Assembly (NCBI GenBank): GCA_009869945.1
Contig: WIXG01000140.1
Coordinates: 62,001 to 126,000 of the forward strand
Direction of reading: 5' to 3'
DNA length: 64,000 bases
DNA from: Mesaphorura yosii
Lineage: Eukaryota > Arthropoda > Collembola > Poduromorpha > Tullbergiidae
Shown here: positions 12,528 through 23,958 of the stretch, one piece after another
Numbering within the stretch: position 1 is the stretch's first letter
Layout: every line of letters starts with the position of its first letter
Position numbers and translations under genes: made by a program
The notes under the pieces: generated by a model
What the model saw: only the letters and a program-made list of their open reading frames with translations
Database searches by the model: none
Told to the model about the DNA's origin: nothing

Positions 12528-14792
12528 ATGGAGGAAAAGTCTGGCCTACTGTTTTTGGGCGAAGAAGGCAAGGCTAGATTACAGGCTTCAGAAGATGAAA
12601 CCATTGAGCAGAAGTTCACGGTGGAAGCCACCCCGTTTGCCAGGTAATTGCATGATTAGTTAACTCTCAGAGAGTGACACTTTCATCGAGACTCCGCTGA
12701 CTAGCTGACTCTGTCTGACTCTTGCTTGATTTAATCTTAACTAGGGGCAAGTTTGCCGCAGTTAAGCGTGCCTTTCTGAAAGACGATGCTGCAATATTCG
12801 CTGCCAAATACATCCGGAAGCGGAGGAGAGTTTCTCCCGAAGAGGTAACTTAAACTTATGGATTCACTAGAAGAAAGTTTGTGCTAATATTAAGCTCAAT
12901 CGCTAATCCCATTATCACTTTCTCATCAGGTGTGGCATGAAATATCCGTCCTGGATTTGGCAAGAGATTGTCCATTCATCGTGCAACTGTATCAAGTATT
13001 TGAAACGCATTTAGACACCATTCTCCTGCTAGAAATGTAAGTAGCACTCAAAACTGTCGAAACACACTCGGAAGTGTTTTAGCTTGCATATTTTTCATGA
13101 CATGTGCTTTATTTTCAATCGTCAGGGCTGAAGGCGGTGATCTTCAGACAGTTTTGGATGAAGAGGAGTTCCTCGAAGAATCCGTGTGTGTAGATATACT
13201 TAAAGACACATTAAAAGGGCTGTTGTTTCTTCACAAGCATTCCATTGCGCATCTCGACATTAAGGTAACGACCGTTTTTCTGCTCTTTTTAATGCTTGAT
13301 ATCCCTTCTTTCTCGTTTTGCATGCGTTGAATTTTGATTTGATGTTAGAGTGAATTATTTTGTTTTTGTGTAGCCTCAAAATTTGGTTGTAACGGGTCGA
13401 ATTCCTGGTGGTCGTGTCAAGTTGTGTGATTTCGGTTTGAGTCGTCACCTTGCACAGAAAACTGAGGTTACTTGAAACGAAATTTACTTGTAACACTTTG
13501 CGTTCATCACAATCTGATTACTAATTGGTTTGCTGTTCCCAATTTCGTACAGGTTCGCGAACTCTTCGGAACCCCCGATTTTGTTTCTCCAGAGGTGTGT
13601 GCTTTATCTGGCAATTCAGTGTGAAGTTTCTGAGTTAACTCTTGCAATGCAATGATTTTACAGGTTCTGAATTACGAACCCATAACATTGTCGGTTGACT
13701 GCTGGGCAATTGGAGTGCTCACATATGTCCTACTAACTGGTATCTCTCCCTTTGGCGGAGATTGCAAGCAGGAGACTTACTTAAACATTTCCCAAAGAGC
13801 TCTTACATTTCCTCGTACCTACTTTTCCAACGTATCAAAACTAGCCATTGATTTCATTGAAAAACTTTTGGTGTTAATACCCAGGTAAGTATTGCTGCGG
13901 CTTGGAGGGCCCGGGTCCGTTCTGACCCGTCGTGGTAAACAATTTGTCTCTTTTATCACAGTGAACGCCTTACAGTCGAACAATGCCTTAGACATTCATG
14001 GTTGGATGGAACAATTTTTAACTTTAACGTCGTGCCTTCTCCTCCAGAACCAAATAATAACAATAGCAGTAATGGCAAAGAATTCCCGGACGACTCGCCT
14101 CCAAACGAAGGTATGAAAACATTGTAACTATCCGTGAGCCGAGCCTCCATTTAGCATTTTTTAACAATGAATGCTCTCGTTAGGTGAACATGTGCATGAA
14201 CAAGAAACAAGCGAGAAGTTGATAAACTTGGAGTCAACGTTGTCCAGCGGTGGAGACCAAAGACAAACGAGTGACGACATTGATTCGGGCGTCGGCTCCG
14301 AAGATGACCACCGGCGAAATCTGAGTTGGGCACGTCTCGACGAAGTGTTGGAAAACGAGCGCATGACTTCCGCCAATCCGCACTGGCTGACTCTGGAAAT
14401 TGACGAGGATCCGTCCTGCCGCAACATTTGGCCAAACCGCAAGATGAAATGCAGTTGGGAGGCCGAGTGCACCGGCGCCGTGCTGAGAGCTTTAGACCAG
14501 CTGGAAAAACGACAGGGCGCTGTGACTCCGCATGCGAAGCTGCTGAGGGCGTACGCAGGAAGAAGCCAGGTACACGATTTCAACCAACCGTTACGAACTC
14601 CGCTTTAAACACACCTGCCATGTCATTTAATTGCCTCTTTCTTCTCAGGTCATATCAAAAGAGCAGGTTGGCAAGGGTCAAGTCGTGATTCGTGAATTCC
14701 GTCAGCTGTCCAACGCTCCGGCGCTGCTGACGAAGCACGCTGAGCTCACCTGTGACTCGATTTCTACCAGAATTAATAAACTATTCAACTGA
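12528..14792 (+). CDS. Drak: DRAK/STK17-type serine/threonine kinase (death-associated protein kinase family)
   Basis: Ten exons: 12528-12643, 12745-12844, 12930-13036, 13126-13264, 13374-13466, 13553-13594, 13664-13884, 13962-14110, 14184-14569 and 14649-14792, coding for 498 residues. The kinase domain spans roughly residues 30-295. It shows RGKFAAVKRA (glycine loop region), the ATP lysine in FAAKYIRK, HLDIKPQN (catalytic loop; HLD in place of HRD is typical of DAPK/DRAK), DFGLSRH, the FGTPDFVSPE activation segment and DCWAIGVLTYVLLTG. The basic KRRR just after the ATP lysine is the DAPK-family fingerprint loop. There are no ankyrin repeats or death domain, so DRAK fits better than DAPK1. 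Drosophila Drak phosphorylates myosin regulatory light chain in epithelial morphogenesis; the same role here is inference. The C-terminal third is hydrophilic, acidic and unrecognised apart from a conserved-looking helical stretch (TGAVLRALDQLEKRQG). ATG 12528 is used; the ATG at 12521 is out of frame. Confidence 0.92.
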
Positions 14793-16997
14793 CTCTGTCT
14801 TATCATTAATGACGACAATTTTTGCGCCAAAAGTTTCCTTAAGTCAATTTAAAAATGAATAAAGGCAAATGTTGGTTTGCTCCTTTTTTACTTTTTGCAA
14901 CAATCAACCAGTGACGTGATGTACTTTTAATTTGGTGCGACACGGCGTGGCGTGGCACAACAGCAATTAAAACTCTATTGTAAAATTGTAATTGTGTTAA
15001 GAGAATCACAGAGCAGACAGGTGTTCCAGTTCAAGTCTTGGAGCTATTTTCATTATCAAGACACGCAGTTCAAGTTTACGTGGCTCGTTTCCTGTTTCGC
15101 AATTCACAAATCACAATGCATCATCACGAGCTCATTTCCTGCCTTGCACTCCCTCGCATCGCCCGGTAGCATTGACGAGCTGTTGCATCATCAAAACTGT
15201 TGAAAAAGTGTTTTGATTCGAGATAAGATCATGATGAATCATAATTTTATGGTCGCTCTAACGAATTCCGTCCCGTCCGTCCATAATTTATTCAGCCGTT
15301 AATTTCGGCTCCCCTCTTTGACGAATCACGGCACCACCACCGAGGAGAATCCTTTGTCGAACGACGCATTCGCAATCGTAAAACATAAAACACGTAAAAC
15401 AGCAAAACTCAGTTGTAAATGTTAAATGCATGTCTGCCTCCCTTCACGGTTTGTTTATCTTTATGCGCATTAACACTAAAGACATGACGGGTATGAAGAG
15501 CTTTGCTTGACCCTGAAAATCTCTACCACGCTTTACTTGCGGCTGTCTGTCCACAAAAACGTACACTTAACACGTACAACGCAAATACAAAGCCTCCAAA
15601 GCATAAGCACACGCTTTCTTGTTGCAACTCACAATTTTGCCTCATTTGGCATAAAATTCGGCCATAACCCCAAATTTTTAATGCAAAATCGTTTAAAACA
15701 CCCTGTCGTACGTTTACATGCCCGGTCATTTGCTTCGGCTGGCGCTCCGTTGGCCAGAATAATTAAAGTGCAGTACAAAAGCCGTGTTAACGCTCCGGGT
15801 TCGGAGCGCGAGCACCCGAGCCCGAGAGCCAAGTTCTTTACTATACGTGTGCTTTAAGCAAATGAGTAAGGAAAATAATGGCCGTGCTAGCACGCGGCCA
15901 TGCTTAACACAAGCAATTTTTGAAGGGGCTTCAGGTCGTCCTGACGGCCTGGCTGCTTTTGCTACGGTCTCGTGGCATGGCGGTAAGGTCAGAGGTGAAG
16001 CGATCTGCCCTGCCAAGTCCAGAGCAAGAATAACAGAACATTCGAATTAGAACTGAATCACATATTAATACACTGGTTGGTGCATGAAAGTGCTGATTGC
16101 TGGTTTTTTATATTTGTCATCCACGCTTTGGCGTTTATTCATCAATTCGTCATAGTCAAAGTCATAATCGCGCTCATCATCACCGCACTACCGCAGAATC
16201 TGAAACCGAATCGGAATCGGAATCCGTTCTACTTTCATTTTAATGTGTCTTTCAAGTAAGAAACAGGCTTTTAAGCTTTCGTTTTACTACTTTCGCTATG
16301 CAAGAGCGTCCAGCTTCGGCTGCTTTCTCTGCAGAGCCCGAAAACCAGCGCACGAAGTAAAATACAAGCGCTGAGAAGATACTATCACGTCGCGTCGTGG
16401 CCGTGCCCGCCCCGTGTTCATGGCTCTTAGCATTGACACTGGTTGCTGCTGGTGGTTGCTGGTCTGGTTTAGAGTGGAGATTGCATTGCAGATTCCGAAG
16501 GAGCATCGCAGTTCGCGTCCCCCAGCCCGAACACATTACACTTTTTTGGCACAAGATTCTATTCCAGCGGAGGCTGAAGAATGAAGATGCGCACTGCATT
16601 GCTCTGCACTGGTCGGATGATTTTGATAGAAATCAAATAACGAGAGAAAGCAAAAGCAAATAAAAAGAGATACACTTTTATCCAGCATGTAGCACGAGCA
16701 CGAGCCCAAATTACGCATGGTTTTAGAGCACTCTCACTCACTGGAGATGAGTAAAAGTGGGATGGTAAGGGTGAACTTTTTTCGTGCTCGTCCTGCATTT
16801 GTGGCCGTAATTTTGGAGGTTAAGCGCACTCGAAGCCTTGCAATGTGATTAAATCGCCAGCGTACGCCTGGAAACTGTAAATTGCTATTTTGTTGAACAA
16901 TTGCATTGTAAAGTCCATTTGCCAAAACTTTCTTTCACTAACTTAATTAGAATTACACGAGCATTCGTCCGCGACGTGACGTGACACAGTAATTACG
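14793..16997. other. Intergenic region before the crystallin-like array
   Basis: Apart from the short kinase 3' UTR, this stretch has only short overlapping frames on both strands with no recognisable protein. It should contain the promoter of the first array gene, but I see no clear TATA or initiator pair. Confidence 0.35.
14858..14863 (+). terminator. Poly(A) signal of the DRAK-like kinase gene
   Basis: AATAAA 66 bases past the stop codon, in an A/T-rich stretch with a T-rich element about 20 bases further on. Confidence 0.65.
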
Positions 16998-18961
16998 ATG
17001 CCTTTTCCTAAACGAAAGATAAAACTACGCAGTGTCTTACAATTACAAGCCAATTCATGGACTTCGGTAGCAATTCTACTCGTCTGCAGCATTTTGACAC
17101 TAATTTTAAGCCAAGTCGCCCATTCCGCCCGAATACAAACCTACACGATATTTAGCGAAGTCGACAGTCAAGGCGAAAATGAGTCTTTTACGGACAACAT
17201 CCAGGATCTGTTCACCGTGTCAAAGTTGGTCAAAGAAGGAAGAGTCAAGTGGAAGTGCATCGAGAGGGGAATGTAAGTAACTGACTTCGTCCACGGTTAA
17301 CTAATTTAAATAAGAAATAAGCTTTACTACTGTTTTGCTGATTTCCAGATGGCTGGAGTACTCTGGTATTAACTACAACTTTAAGGAGCGCAACTCGCTC
17401 CAGTACCAGCACATTCTCTACGACGGCAAGTGCTTTCCTCCTCCTCCAAACAGGTCCGTGCAGTCGATTCGCCACATTGGCAACTCGGATTTGGAACTGC
17501 CTGGAATCAGCCTGTACAGGCACGAGAACTTTACTGGGGAAGAACTATACTTTGACGGAACCATGCTCCAGCTCCCGATCTCCATCACCTTCCAGTCGTT
17601 TGGGTTCACGGGGCAGGAGTCGTGGACGCTCTACTCCGGCACAGACTTCACTGGCGAATCCAACGTCTGCCTCCAGCCTCAGCGCGTTGGCGAAGTCGTG
17701 CCCAAGAAGGACATTCTGGATAGTCAGCTCATCTTCACCAACGCACACACGCGGCAGACGCTCTACGTAGGGTCGATTCGACGAGGCTGTAAGTTTATTA
17801 TTATTACTTGCAATTATAATGGTTTTGCCATGGTCCAGACATCCGTCCATCCGTCAATCTGTGTCCGCGTTATCTCGAGAACCGTTGATCGGAGCCGATT
17901 GAAAAAATCAGGGTTTATTTTGGGGGTGAAAAGTAAGGTTTGGATGGTTTTCCAGCCGGATCCCTTGACTCCTGACGGAGATATGGGGTAAAGTCTCATT
18001 GAATCGGTGGCGAGGGACAAGAAGGGGACGAATGGGGTTATATGAAGCTAAATGCAGTGGTGTTGAGACTGTGGCGGGCCGTTTGGTTCTTGTAAATTAT
18101 AAAATGAAATGCGATTCATGAATGGCTGTGTGTTGTGTGTCATGCGCACCCATGTATGCAATGTACCGGCGTCGCGGGTACAAATGTCTCCTGTCGCTGT
18201 CACAAGTCGCGTAAATCGTTCTAGTTTGCAACAATGTTTAGATTAAGATATCGTTTCTAGTTGCAAACGGCAAGCAATTATCATTACATCGGTTCTTAAA
18301 GCGTTTATTAATTTCATTCGTGGCCGGTTTGAAAGTAATCGAACTGGACTGATGGCTTGGTGGTCATGGCATGTGTCTGTAATTTGCAGGCGGGCACCAC
18401 AACGGAGGAGGTGCGGGCTACGGTCACCAGCAGCACAGCGTGATGCACCCGCAGATGACAAACAAGCACCGACCAACCGTGGTTCCGACGCTGAGTCTCT
18501 TCTCGCTGCTGACCACCCGGGAGCACATGCTGCACATGGACGGGACAGAGGTGAGATTGCCCGGCACAGGCCATACCTTCGTTGCGTACACCATTGTGGG
18601 CAACAACAACTGGACAATATTCAGCGGGAGCGAGTTTAATGGAGTCGCCAAATGCTTGTACGTGCCGGATAATACGACTGTGGCCGTGACGACCGGCGCC
18701 GCGGCCACCGTGCTGGAAGAGCAGTATTTTCACCCGTACTACGGTGGTCCCGCGGGGGCTGGGCCAGGTCTCGGCCTTGGTGGGCACGCGCACGTGGGAA
18801 CGCCAATCGAGAACACGACGACGGTCGGAGAACAAGTCACCTTCTCCATCGGTTCAATTCGAAGAGGCTGCGATACAGATGGAAAAGCTGGAGCTTCGAG
18901 ACTTGTGCGGGGTTCCGTGATGGCAATAATTGCAATGCTGACAATAACGCTAAAACGATAA
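16998..18961 (+). CDS. Array gene A: secreted protein with three beta/gamma-crystallin-like domains, probable GPI anchor
   Basis: Exons 16998-17272, 17349-17788 and 18390-18961 encode 428 residues. A signal peptide with a long basic lead ends near residue 43 (hydrophobic core SVAILLVCSILTLIL). Three Greek-key domains follow, at about 44-134, 139-239 and 268-403. The second reads ISLYRHENFTGEELYFDG, then SFGFTGQESWTLYSGTDFTG, and closes with VGSIRRGC. This matches the beta/gamma-crystallin pattern of Y/F-x4-F-x-G, W-x-L/I-Y and a closing GSIR. The third repeats the plan (NNWTIFSGSEFNG ... IGSIRRGC) with a Gly-rich insert. The extreme C-terminus is a short hydrophobic stretch (SVMAIIAMLTITLKR) after a small-residue region, as in GPI signals. 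Several N-x-S/T sites fit an extracellular protein. The fold assignment is pattern-based; biological function is unknown. Confidence 0.82.
17789..18389 (+). other. Intron 2 of array gene A
   Basis: A 601-base phase-1 intron. The frame stays open for some 200 bases into it, ending at 17991, so intron retention would give a form truncated after the second domain. Nothing else recognisable. Confidence 0.55.
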
Positions 18962-21673
18962 AGGAGCCGATTCTGGGACCTCGTGCCCCTTGAATGGTGA
19001 AGGTTGTGTGCTTTGACTCGTTTCCCAGCGCAAGTGCAGTGCGCGTCTGTCTTATGCAATTTTATAACCTTAACTCACGTCACACGATCGCGATTTCGCG
19101 TGCGCGTTTGTCGTGCGTCATTCAATTTTGAGACTTGATTTATGCCAATGACACTTTAACTCATGAGTTTCGATTCGAGTGGCCTCCACGGCCATTCGCT
19201 GCATGTGGTATTCAAATGTGCTACTAACTTGTCTGTAATTAAGAAATGTTCGATTCCAATTTGGAACTTGTGTACAAAAACCTACTTGAAATTGTAACTG
19301 TACCTTTCTAATTCTAAATTCTAATTACGTATAACTCCAAATTGTAACATAAATATTGACAATTGACTATTTACTGTAGCAAGTAGCAGCATTAGACCAA
19401 GTAGCTAGGACTTAGAAGAAAATCTTAACACTAATAAGCACATAATTAAAAGACTTGACAGCAATAACGCATAAATAAGTATAAATTGTTGGAAATACGA
19501 CAATAGCTTGACAATAGACGAGAAGTTTTCAGTCCAACAACGGCAACAATTACTAATTAGTTCAACTAGCGCCAGTTAGTGCCAGTTCAGTTCGGCAATC
19601 TTAGTGAGAATTACAGATTAGCTTGGATTAATTACTTGGAACTTAATAAACTATGTCGAAATATGCAAACAATGGTAACGTGGAATCTTTTCTTCTTGCA
19701 CTGGATTTGTGGATTCGAATCTTAAACTTCAAACGGTCTGCTTGCGACGAGAAGTCCCAACTCGAATTCTCCCAAGCCACCAGCAGAAGATTAATTGACA
19801 AATCGCGCCGCGTCAAGATAATTATGGTTGGACACTTACAAATTGCGCTAATGACTGTTAATGAATTTGGCGTAGGCAAAACATGCGAGGATTCGACGAA
19901 TTTGCGACAAGGCGCAGGCGATTAGCCGTTGTGAATAAGACAAAAAGCACCTGCACAAGAAGAAGCGACAGCGAGATAATTAATAGTGTTGATGCTAATG
20001 CCTTCCTTCTCAAGCCTGCTTAATGGCCGTCGAAAAGAAGAGCAGGCGTCATATTTGCAATGACCTTCTGCGTGCGCTCATGATTTCATAATCTCCTGAC
20101 ACTTTTGTATCATCCTCGGCGGCCAAAAAATCGTCACCGTTTTTCAATCCCAAGCCAAAGCCAAACTAAAGCCAAGCCGTGACAAATGCGATTAGCAAAT
20201 TGCGGCGCAAACGCAAAACAATGCGGCCCGCGCGTCTAGAAAGCTGGCAATGGCAATTAGAGTTTTTCTGCATGCTTGCCTGCATTTAATTGGCCCGATT
20301 ACAGCCACAGCTCGGCCTTTTCAAAGCATATTGCATAAGTTTGCTTGCTATTTTGAGTCAAAGCAATTACAATTACCGCGGCAATCTCCACTGCCGCGCC
20401 GATGAAGAATAGCATACTCAATTATGAGTTCTGAGTTATGCTCTGCCGTCGCCATACTCGCCGTGGTCGCCGTTGATGGACTGATAAATGACTTGACAAA
20501 TTCGCATATAGCAATTTCCAAGAGCAGTGCTGCCGTTTCCTTTGCAGGGCGCTCTCAAGACGCTGGTAGCTTGTGTTTGTTGTTTGTTCAGCTCTTGAAT
20601 TCATTTTCACTCTGTAATCTGCAATTAAAAATCATAAACATCAAAATAGCTTTGCATCATGGGCCGGTGGCTGTTGAAAGCGTGGCAGACCAACAGCAGG
20701 TACACAACCGCACATTTACAATTTACTTACACATCCTCTGGAGCAACAATTCCCATGCTCAAGTTTGAGCATTGTTGAGTGGTATTTGACTATTTGCTTA
20801 GGAAATACGAGCACGAGTACTCTTCTTTCTTGCGTGGCGATGGCGAATAAGGGCAGAGGCTGATTGCTGATTCTTATGTCATTGCCAACCCCAGTCGAGT
20901 CCACTTCCACCACGAAGCCACGCCACGTTAAACCCCCGTCAGTCCGTGCCTGTGCCTTGCCTGCCTGTACAAAAATTTGCATGTAGATCATCATTGTCAT
21001 TACAAGCATCATAACAGGAAAGTAGCGTCTACGCAAAAGCAAAGGCAAAACGCAAAGTTGCGAAAAAAAATAGTTAAATAAATAATTATCTTGAGAACTT
21101 ACCTTGAAGAAGTGCTAGTGCTGGGTTGGGTGGAGGTGCTGCTGCTGAGAAAAGTAGGCTGCTGGAATCTAAATCGAATCAGCACCGTAGTAAACACGAA
21201 CTTAGACCGCATTCATGCAAGCTTGCTCTTAAGTGTCGTGTTCGCTTCGTGTTTTGCTGTCGCCGTTGCCACCTGCTACAATTTTGGCATTTATTAATGA
21301 ATAAGACGCTAATGTATCAGGTTGTGAAATCAGCCAAAGCACAACACAGTCTACCTTAGCTCCACACGTGAATTAGTTATTCAGTTATCAATTTATCTTG
21401 GTGTCGAAAAGGTGGACGTTGGCGTTCACGCTTCGATTAGCTCACAAATTGGTAGCAAGAATAAGGAAATACGAATAAGAATAGGGCCAAGGTGAACTGA
21501 ATTACTGAATTCTGGGTGGCCGGATTTTGTGAGGTGCGAGTTCAAGTTCACAGGAAGTGGAGCTCGTCAACTGTCAGTCGCAATCGCTCAACGGCCACGC
21601 CAGCTGAGACTACGCCATCCAATGTGATGTGCCAGTGCAGTGAGATGTGAATAGAAAACGAGACCTTCTCCAG
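18962..21673 (+). other. Spacer between array genes A and B
   Basis: An A/T-rich 3' region follows gene A and carries an AATAAA at 19645-19650, 684 bases past the stop. The rest holds only short frames. The minus frame 20716-21048 contains a hydrophobic start but lacks other support. No remnant of a further crystallin-like domain was seen. Confidence 0.4.
19645..19650 (+). terminator. Candidate poly(A) signal of array gene A
   Basis: AATAAA in an A/T-rich 3' flank, 684 bases past the stop. Weak support because of the distance. Confidence 0.35.
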
Positions 21674-23958
21674 ATGGCTTGTTCGAAATTGGTCATGGGG
21701 ATTTGTCGAGGTCGCCTTTGGCACCGGCTCCCGATTTTAAAGCATTTTCTCCATTTCCTCTGTGCTGCTATTATACTGCTTATCAGTCATTGCATCCAAA
21801 ACGCAGACTGCGTGAGGCTACAGATGATAACGCTGTACGCGAACGATGGAGCCACCGAAAATTACACGGCCGACGTGACGGACCTGACGAAAGTGTCGCG
21901 GATTGTGCAGACGAATCAACTGGAGTCGATTTGCTCACAAGTTGGAGTGTAAGCCCAGTTTCTGTATTAATTTTCCAACAAGAAAGCAAGCACCTTCGGT
22001 TTAATTGCAGGTGGAGCTTCTTCACGAGCCCGAAGTACGCCGACTCCTCGACTTCGTACGGCTACCACCCCGCCACTCCGCAGTGGTCCTGCGTTGAGAG
22101 ACGAGTCAGTGCATACAGGACGCTGTACAAATCCATTCGGCATTTGGGCAATCTGGACCTCGACGCGTCAGGAATCAGCCTATTCAGTGAACCCCTATTT
22201 GCCCAGGATGAAATTTACTTTGATGGGGAAGCCCTGAGTTTGCCTGCCCCATTTACCATGAATTCCTTTGGTTTCACGGGGCCAGACAACTGGACACTCT
22301 TCTCAAACCCAAACTTCAGTGGCGACGGTGTCTGCCTCTGCTCGGAAAACAGCGCCAGCGCGTTCGATGGCAAAGCGAACGCGTACAACGAGAATTCTGG
22401 GTCGGGGGCGTCAGGAGTCACGTTTGAAGAGCGGCTTTCGTTCAGTGTTGGCTCGCTGAGGAAGTCGTGCTACGGAAGTCAAGTTTGGCTCCTGAACGGA
22501 GAGTTTATTCGGCCGCAGGAGATTCTAAACAGTAAGTTGACTGATTTTCATTTATATTCTTAATTTATCAGTAATTGCTTAATTGTCTATTGTCTTTCAG
22601 GCTCCGTGATCTCTGACGGTGGCGGCAATTTGGACGTGACCCACCCCGACTCGAACGCCTATTTGGAGTCTCTACCCGCTTTGAAACTGCAGCCTGCTTC
22701 TCACAACTTCGAACCACCTCTCGCCCTGGCCGGAAAGGAGCTGAATCTGCCTTTCACGATTAAATTCCAGAATTTCACGGCACACCAGGACTCCACCTGG
22801 CGCATTTACCCCAGAATTGATTTCCATGGGAATTCCATCTGCATCCGAGGCACGGGAGCCTTCAACAACTCCGCGCGTATCGGATCTGTTCGTGCAGGCT
22901 GCAGTGACAATGACAAAGGCGCTTACGACACGTATACGAATGAATTCGAGTCTACCACGTCCACAATAAGATACAACTACGACTACGGCCATGAAACAGA
23001 CGGTGGCGGTGGAACCACGACAGAAGTTGAGTACGACATGACGACTCTCGTCTACTCGCCTTCGTACTCGGACTACGAAAACTCTATTGAACAGGCGAGC
23101 CAGGGCCAGAACCAGCTTGGCCAGCGTCCTGGTGGCAATCGGAAGGAGACTGGGCGCGTGACAATGACGTTCAGTGTTACCGACTTGGACAGCGGCGGCG
23201 GTGGGTCAGCGTCAACGTCAGGGGCCAGCACTCGCACTGTCACTGGCTCAGATTTTGGCAGCTTTCGACCTTCGACTTCTACTACGGCAAGAGAATATGA
23301 CGAGAGCTTTGACGGTCTACCAACCACTCCTCGCTATCGGACGACGACTACGACGATGATGACGCAGAATCCAAATCCAAGTTTTGCTCCTGCCAGTCAG
23401 AATCCACGAGCACGAAGGCCGACGACACTGGTGCCGAGCTCGAGTTTAAATCCGGCTACGATTCCGGATTACGTCGACTCATTTCCGAGTACGGTGGCGG
23501 GGACGGGCGCCGCGACTTGGGCAACGACTAGGGTGCCGCTGGCGGCACCACAAGGAGAAAACCGGAGCAGGGGCAGAGGCTCCGGTGGAAGAAATCTGAA
23601 TTTCCTTCCGAGCAGCCTCGGCTCGAGCACGAGTACGAGGAGCCCCGAAGAAATTTCGGACGAGAACGAAGCCACAAAGCAGTTTTACAATACAAGCAGG
23701 AATTCCGACGCAGGAAATCAAACTCGCCAGCGCCATGAGAGCAGGGAGAAGATTTCCACCGCCGACACAAACTCCATTTTCTTCACCGCCTTCATAATCA
23801 CACTCATTCTGCTCCTCCTCTGCATTCTCCTCGCGATCTGCGTGTTTGTGTACTTCCGGGCGACGAGGAAAGGCGGTGGCGAAGTGAAGCCGATTCCAGG
23901 CTCACATTTGTCACAGTCACAGTCACAATCGTCACATTCGCAGATGCAGGAAACATGA
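21674..23958 (+). CDS. Array gene B: type I membrane protein with three beta/gamma-crystallin-like domains and a long Ser/Thr-rich stalk
   Basis: Exons 21674-21948, 22011-22531 and 22601-23958 encode 717 residues. Exon 1 has the same length (275 bases) and the same phase-2 end as gene A. The signal peptide core is FLHFLCAAIILLISHC. Domain 1 (about 50-138) is atypical: LQMITLYANDG, then VWSFF and SIRHLGN. Domain 2 (139-244) has GISLFSEPLFAQDEIYFDG, SFGFTGPDNWTLFSNPNFSG and a closing VGSLRKSC. Domain 3 (291-365) closes with IGSVRAGC. A stalk of nearly 300 residues rich in Ser, Thr, Gly, Pro and Tyr/Asp follows, likely O-glycosylated and extended. It leads to a helix at about 656-683 (FFTAFIITLILLLLCILLAI), a basic stop-transfer (RATRKGGG) and a 34-residue cytoplasmic tail with Ser-Gln repeats. 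ATG 21674 opens the signal peptide. Function unknown. Confidence 0.82.

Noticed and set aside
20716..21048. Minus-strand frame with a Met-rich hydrophobic start
   Set aside because: No ATG at its nominal start, no recognisable domain and no splice neighbours.
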